Positions 59,419-64,000 of a DNA stretch of 64,000 nt are shown here, piece after piece; positions within the stretch are counted from its first letter, which is position 1; the number at the start of each line of letters is the position of its first letter. This stretch comes from Phlebopus portentosus (Eukaryota; Basidiomycota; Agaricomycetes; Boletales; Boletinellaceae): contig JAYXKI010000005.1 of assembly GCA_037892935.1 (NCBI GenBank), positions 558,001-622,000 of the forward strand, given 5' to 3'. The position numbers were made by a program, and so were the translations under genes. The notes under the pieces are model-generated. The model searched no databases, was not told the origin of the DNA, and saw only the letters and a program-made list of their open reading frames with translations.

Positions 59419-62001
59419 TTACCCTGCACTGCGAAATCCAGGCGTCTTCAACGGAGGGTGCGAGAAGTCGATGGTATCATATGCAGGTGGAGCACCGCAC
59501 TCGGATTCCCCTCCTCTTTCACTGTCATCATCTCCATCTCGTTCGAAACTGCGTTGACCAACCTTCGCACCTCTTCCATCGTCAGGTGGTGGTGGTTGAG
59601 CATACTCTGATGGACGAGAGACGTGATGTGTCCGACGTGACATGGTATGCGAGTAGGAAGAAGACGAAGAACTAGGGGCTCGAAAAAGCGCATCGTATCC
59701 CGCATTGGAAGGAACCGGACGAGGATGACGAAGGCGTAAAGGCTCTGTGGCGGGTGCGGCCATCGGCACTGATGACTCTGATAACGTTCGAATTGGCGCA
59801 GGGATTAGTGATGGACTTGCCGGAGATGGTGAAGGAGATGGCGAGGATGAAGGGAAAGGTTCCTTGTAAACCGAGCGGCGCACAGCCTCTTTTAACAACG
59901 AAGAACTGTTCTGCCGTGATTCGCGCCGCTCGTCATCGGCCCGTTCCTGTTGCGAATCCAATTCTGTACCTGCTTTCGCAGAGAGCGTCATATCAGACGC
60001 CGTTCGGCGAATAGTCCGCGGTCCATCATTAGCATGCGAAGTGGACGACACAGTGACCGATCCTTCTGATTCATGCGTCTCTCTACGCAAAGCCGTTGCC
60101 GGCGAAAGCGAGACAACACACGAACCAAATGCACGAGCGTTCGCGAATCCGCCGTACGCTTCGCCATCACGCGACCCTAGAGGAAGACTAGGCGCTGGAG
60201 GCACAGGCTGTGCTTGCTCGAATCCTCCGGCTGGTAACGTAGCAGAATGCACAGGCGGCCTCGGTAATGGTCTAAACGGTCTTCTTCCACCACTGCCACC
60301 AAGGGCGGCACCGGCAGTCGCTGGCTTCCTCGTCGACATCCCCATCGGGCTTGACGGTAGACTCTTGCTCTCCTGTCGCGGCGTAACAGGTCCGATGGGT
60401 GATTCAATGCTTTGCGAGCGGTCATGCGAGTATTCTCTACTCACAGAAGTAGATATAGTCGAGTCTAAGTCCGGACTTTCAAATCGTCTCGTAGAATCAG
60501 AAAAGACGCTCGCAATGGGACTGAGTGGACTTGCATCTCCAAGTGAGACTCCTAATGTAGGAGGTAAGACGCTTGCCAATGGACTAAACACCGTCGATGC
60601 ACCGTCTTCATCAACAAGTCCACTGAACTCGGAGGAAAAAGGATGTGTAGCTGTCGATACGGATAATGGTGGTAAACGTGCGAATGTTGATGATTGTGGT
60701 GACGTCGTCGACAAATGCGAGTTCCTGGTCCCTGGCAGCCGGGACTGCGGAGAAGAGATTTGGCGGGATAGTCCCGCGCCGGGATCCGAACTGACCTCCA
60801 CGTGCGAGCCCGAACTTGACGGACCATTGTCTAGCACGGACGAGGACGATATATCTGGACTCGACGACCTCGACTCCAACTCTGCCGAATCTGACCTTTC
60901 TGGGGGTGGCAAAAGGTCGGGCTGCACCTCCATCCTCCAGCGGTGGATTGCACCATGTACACCGCTACCGGAAGTCGGTTGTCCGCTTGCTGCGGCTAAC
61001 CATTTGTCCTTCTCACAGGTAATCAACAGAGCTGTTGCAATTAGGTAGTCGAGCAAGAGAACCGGCACTCCACGGTGTTCTCGCAATGGGTGGGTCACGT
61101 CATGCTCGTACAATGTACCGAACACCACTATTCGAGGAGTCGTACCCACTAGGTCAAGGTCCGCTATTGTCGCCTTTCCCTTTGCTGCCGAGAGCTACAC
61201 GGATACAGAAAATAATTATCAGTTAATGGAAAGATTGAAAATCAATTTCAAAAATCAGATAGAAGAAAGCATTCGTACTTTAAAGTTTCCTCCTGAGCGC
61301 TTCCATTTCAGTGCGTGTGGATAATGAGGGATGTTAAACAGGCGGGAACTGTAGTAATTTGATGGCCAGATTGTAAGCAAGCAAAGACATGAAACACATC
61401 GTGAAAAAAAATATTGGAACACGCGCACGCACCTCGTGAGTTTCGTACGTCTCAAGAATTCATCAACAAAATATCGCCGGCCGTGAGCCATCTGGATGGT
61501 CGCACGGTGTCTCGGAATTAGCGGCCTGTCCTCAACTTTGCCGTCCAGCCAGTTAACCGCACCGACATGTGCCACACCTTGCACGGGATCCTCTCGAGAC
61601 ATGTTCGTGCGCGCCCCTTTCGTATCAATGACATACAGACGCTCCCCACTCTCCGATATGGTTGTATCAAGGAAAGACGTCCCAGACAATACTAGCGTAA
61701 GAAGTGACCCGTCGCCCGCTGTGTTGATTGCAGGGAGGTGAGTGCAGGACTTTGAGCGGGCCGCATTCGCCAAAGATAAGTCATCCGTGCTCTTTGAAGT
61801 ACTTGGGCCGGCAATGCGAGAGGACACAACTGGACCTGGCTTCTTCGTATGTAAGCGTAACTCGCTCGCGAAGGCGCTGACAGCGCTGGTGAGGCTCTGC
61901 CGCCTCTTTACGGAGGGATCATCAATTGAACGAGACCCAGAAGGAAGGTTGTTGCCCGAGTCGCGGGAAGGAGTCTGGTCCTTCTCCTTCCCCACGCGCA
62001 T
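59419..62001 (-). CDS. Unknown 804-residue protein, N-terminal folded domain and S/P-rich tail
   Basis: The model is complement(59419..61194, 61279..61348, 61433..62001). It begins MRVGKEKDQTPSRDSGNN. A folded N-terminal half holds LTLVLSGTSFLDTTISESGE, RLYVIDTKGARTNMSR, RATIQMAHGRRYFVDEFLRR and, across two introns, SRLFNIPHYPHALKWKRSGG, then VVFGTLYEHDVTHPLREHRG and VPVLLLDYLIATALLI. The remaining 500 residues are Ser/Pro/Arg-rich and disordered, ending PPAYDTIDFSHPPL (a PPxY-type motif). The N-terminal pattern matches uncharacterised agaricomycete proteins. The PPxY motif could recruit a Rsp5-type ubiquitin ligase, which is inference. Confidence 0.78.
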
Positions 62002-63290
62002 CTCTCAGGGCGCGAAGGATCGTCAGGTTGGAAGGAAGGAGCGGAATAGAGCGCACTGCTCGAATCGAAATGCAGCCAGCAGAACCAAGGGTGAGCGGTG
62101 GCAGGAAACAAAGATAGATATGTGAGGCAAGAGAAACGGAAAATGGATATGGCCCGGCTAGGCTTACTCAATCCCCGCGCAAGGCCAGAAGAAGCGTTCC
62201 GGTAATATTCGAGCATACTATATGTATCTTCCCCTTACAAGCTCGACCAGCCCTTGCCTCACATGTACATTTTTTCATGTGCGTCTCTGTTCTATGCGTG
62301 CGTTCTCCCGCGTGCGGCGCCAGCTCGCTGTTCCCGGTAGGACCGCCGTTAAGCAGGAATCTGCAGAAATCGGGGATAGATTACGTTCTTATCAGAAATC
62401 CCTATAGAGCGTAAATATTCAAATTTCACGTTGTTTCTGAATTCAGAGCACGCGGTATGATCGGTAGGACCCACGAGGCGATTGAGCTGGCCATTGCATT
62501 GTCTCGTTCCGGTGCCCCACTAGTCCGCTATGATGCAATTTTATCGTTTTCCCCGAGAGTAAAAGCGGGTTCAGGTACGAAAAAACTTGATGCGGATACC
62601 GTTGATATCAATCTGAAGTGCGCAAAGAGATGGACCCATCAGCGTTGAAAAACAAGACGACAGCGTTAGACGCTTACGTTCCGTGCATGTTGTCAAGACA
62701 CCGTTTCGCGCCTAATAAAGCGCGTCCAGAGAAAACGGATCTTTCTGTGGTTCTCCGAGTCCAACGGGCAACGGAGTCACCGTGGAAAGACATGCCTTAT
62801 CTGGCTGTTCCGCTGATGTAATTAGCTTGATTTGTGGGTAACTTCCCACCTTTTTTTTCCCTGCATATTTTCTTTTTCGGAAGCTGAGTCGTAGCCTGAA
62901 TCGCTACTTACATTGGACAGGTCCATTCATACTATCTGTAGGATGTGGATACATGATAGTTAGACTGATCTCTGAATTTCGGTGGCAATAAACTCCGGCA
63001 ATCCCAATACACTGTCTTTCAAGGGTCTGTTAGCAGGAAACTGTAACCCATAATATGCACTTTAGTCATTTCAAAATACAGTAGATCTATCGTTTCTACA
63101 TGAATAGTAAAATGCTAAAACATTCCGAGCAGCAAAGTGTCCATAAAGGCCGAATTAACTATTCAGCCAACAAACTGTAGGCTATCTCGATTGAACTACA
63201 AATCAGCTTCGATGCAATATTCTTAATTCCAGGAGCGAAACCAATATATTTGGGGAGCGGAGTCAAGACAGAAAGCATGCATATTCACGG
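62002..63290. other. Spacer, no gene seen
   Basis: 1.3 kb shared 5' region between outward-facing genes (59419-62001 minus and 63338 plus). Only short incoherent ORFs (62457-62648, 62618-62821). Confidence 0.5.
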
Positions 63291-63298
63291 TATAAAAG
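63291..63298 (+). promoter_or_regulatory. TATA box of the small gene at 63338
   Basis: A perfect TATAAAAG lies 40 bases upstream of the ATG. A transcription start about 30 bases downstream would leave a very short leader. Confidence 0.6.
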
Positions 63299-63337
63299 CT
63301 CCTTTGCACCTATCCATCCGTAGAATTCCCAGAAGTC

Positions 63338-63520
63338 ATGCCTAAGCCAAATACACCCAACGCCATTCCTCCGCAGAATCAATCTTCGTCTGGGCAAGAG
63401 CCATCGAAGCCCGGTCCAAAGCCTGTCGGAGGCCAAGAGACAATCCCGCCCCACTTAAGGGAATTAAAGAAACAGAAGCCTAAGCCTAGGCGTCAAGATG
63501 GACCACATCCATGTCGTTGA
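63338..63520 (+). CDS. Small Pro/Lys/Gln-rich protein (60 residues)
   Basis: Single exon starting MPKPNTPNAIPPQNQSSSGQ, then PSKPGPKPVGG, HLRELKKQKPKPRRQ, ending GPHPCR. It is basic, lacks a signal peptide and has no recognised family. The TATA box just upstream and a biased composition argue for a real short gene. It resembles the proline-rich gene at 52444-52713 only in composition. Confidence 0.5.
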   Translation: MPKPNTPNAIPPQNQSSSGQEPSKPGPKPVGGQETIPPHLRELKKQKPKPRRQDGPHPCR

Positions 63521-64000
63521 CACGAGTCAAGATGAGAGAGAGCTGTGTATCTTGTAGGAAGTCGGTCTTGAAAGTGGCGTCGGCGTTCTTTTACCATAAT
63601 GCACTGTAGTTACCAGTTATTATGGCAATACACTGGACTGTGCCGAATATATCGCGAACCGATCGTACGATATCCCTGATGCACGGTTTAAAGATTGCTT
63701 GTCTACTCAATCTTGAAGAGATACGAGGCTTGCACAAGCAGCTTGCATCCGCGCAGAGAACAGAGAATAAAGTATTGAGGGCGCACTATCATATGAAGAT
63801 GCATTGGTTCTTGAAAAATAGAAGTATCGATTAATCTGTAAGTAGTAGAGAAGACAGAACATGCGCAAGGTGCTCATAAGCAGCTGGAAAGTCATATCCG
63901 AAAATCCCAGATCCCCGTTTTTGGCAATTTACTCGGCGGGTCAGTGTACAGCAGCTGAGGCCTTACCGATGATGCTGTCCTAACCGAGTTCCGCACCAGC
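63521..64000. other. Right-edge spacer
   Basis: The ORF at 63622-63834 (plus, MAIHWTVPNISRTDRTIS) has 70 codons without a family or splice partner in the window and is not called. Confidence 0.4.

Noticed and set aside
60041..61048. 335-codon plus-strand ORF
   Set aside because: Lies antisense to the single long exon of the 59419-62001 gene, whose spliced frame continues upstream; its composition is that of a shadow.

Overview
This window is nuclear DNA of a filamentous basidiomycete, most likely an Agaricomycete. The evidence is the dense, short GT-AG introns (mostly 50-80 bases), several small exons, a fungal-type GH92 mannosidase, a Zn2Cys6 plus fungal-specific transcription factor, fungal forms of TAF12, TAF7 and CCR4, and long S/P-rich proteins of the kind found in mushrooms. 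I assembled spliced models by hand for about twenty genes with roughly 106 introns. In each model the exon lengths close in frame. No transposase, rRNA, convincing tRNA or CRISPR array was seen.

Left part (1-15.1 kb): a decayed GH92 alpha-mannosidase gene runs in from the left edge, then an unknown membrane-anchored S/T/P-rich protein. Next comes a transcription cluster on the minus strand. TFIID subunits TAF12 and TAF7 flank two small unknown genes, and each of those carries one or two copies of a ~50-residue domain also present in the TAF12 N-terminus. All four copies end at a phase-0 intron in the same place. I think this local expansion is the most novel thing here. TAF7 shares a divergent promoter with UTP25 (ribosomal small-subunit processome), followed by an MMTAG2-like gene.

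Middle (15-49 kb): a gene-poor stretch, a 1043-residue Zn2Cys6 regulator in 14 exons, another gap of about 4 kb, a 17-exon CLC chloride/proton exchanger, and a membrane protein. Then follow TOP3 (two GRF fingers plus four CCHC knuckles encoded by repeated exons), the deadenylase CCR4, the sterol-pathway enzyme MVD1, a putative mitochondrial pterin-dehydratase-like protein, the SMC5/6 subunit NSE4, and proteasome subunit alpha-3 (PRE9), whose first exon is only the ATG.

Right part (49-64 kb) is more accessory. It holds an aldo/keto reductase with a GC-AG intron, two small proline-rich genes with TATA-like boxes, an unknown basic protein, a 1058-residue protein with a six-cysteine cluster, an 804-residue S/P-rich protein, and wide spacers.

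Caveats: all models are manual and functions rest on recognised motifs. Several single-base frame breaks (GH92, TAF7 N-terminus, the small 49-kb gene, possibly the MMTAG2-like gene) could be genuine mutations or base errors. GH92 has too many lesions to be explained by one error.
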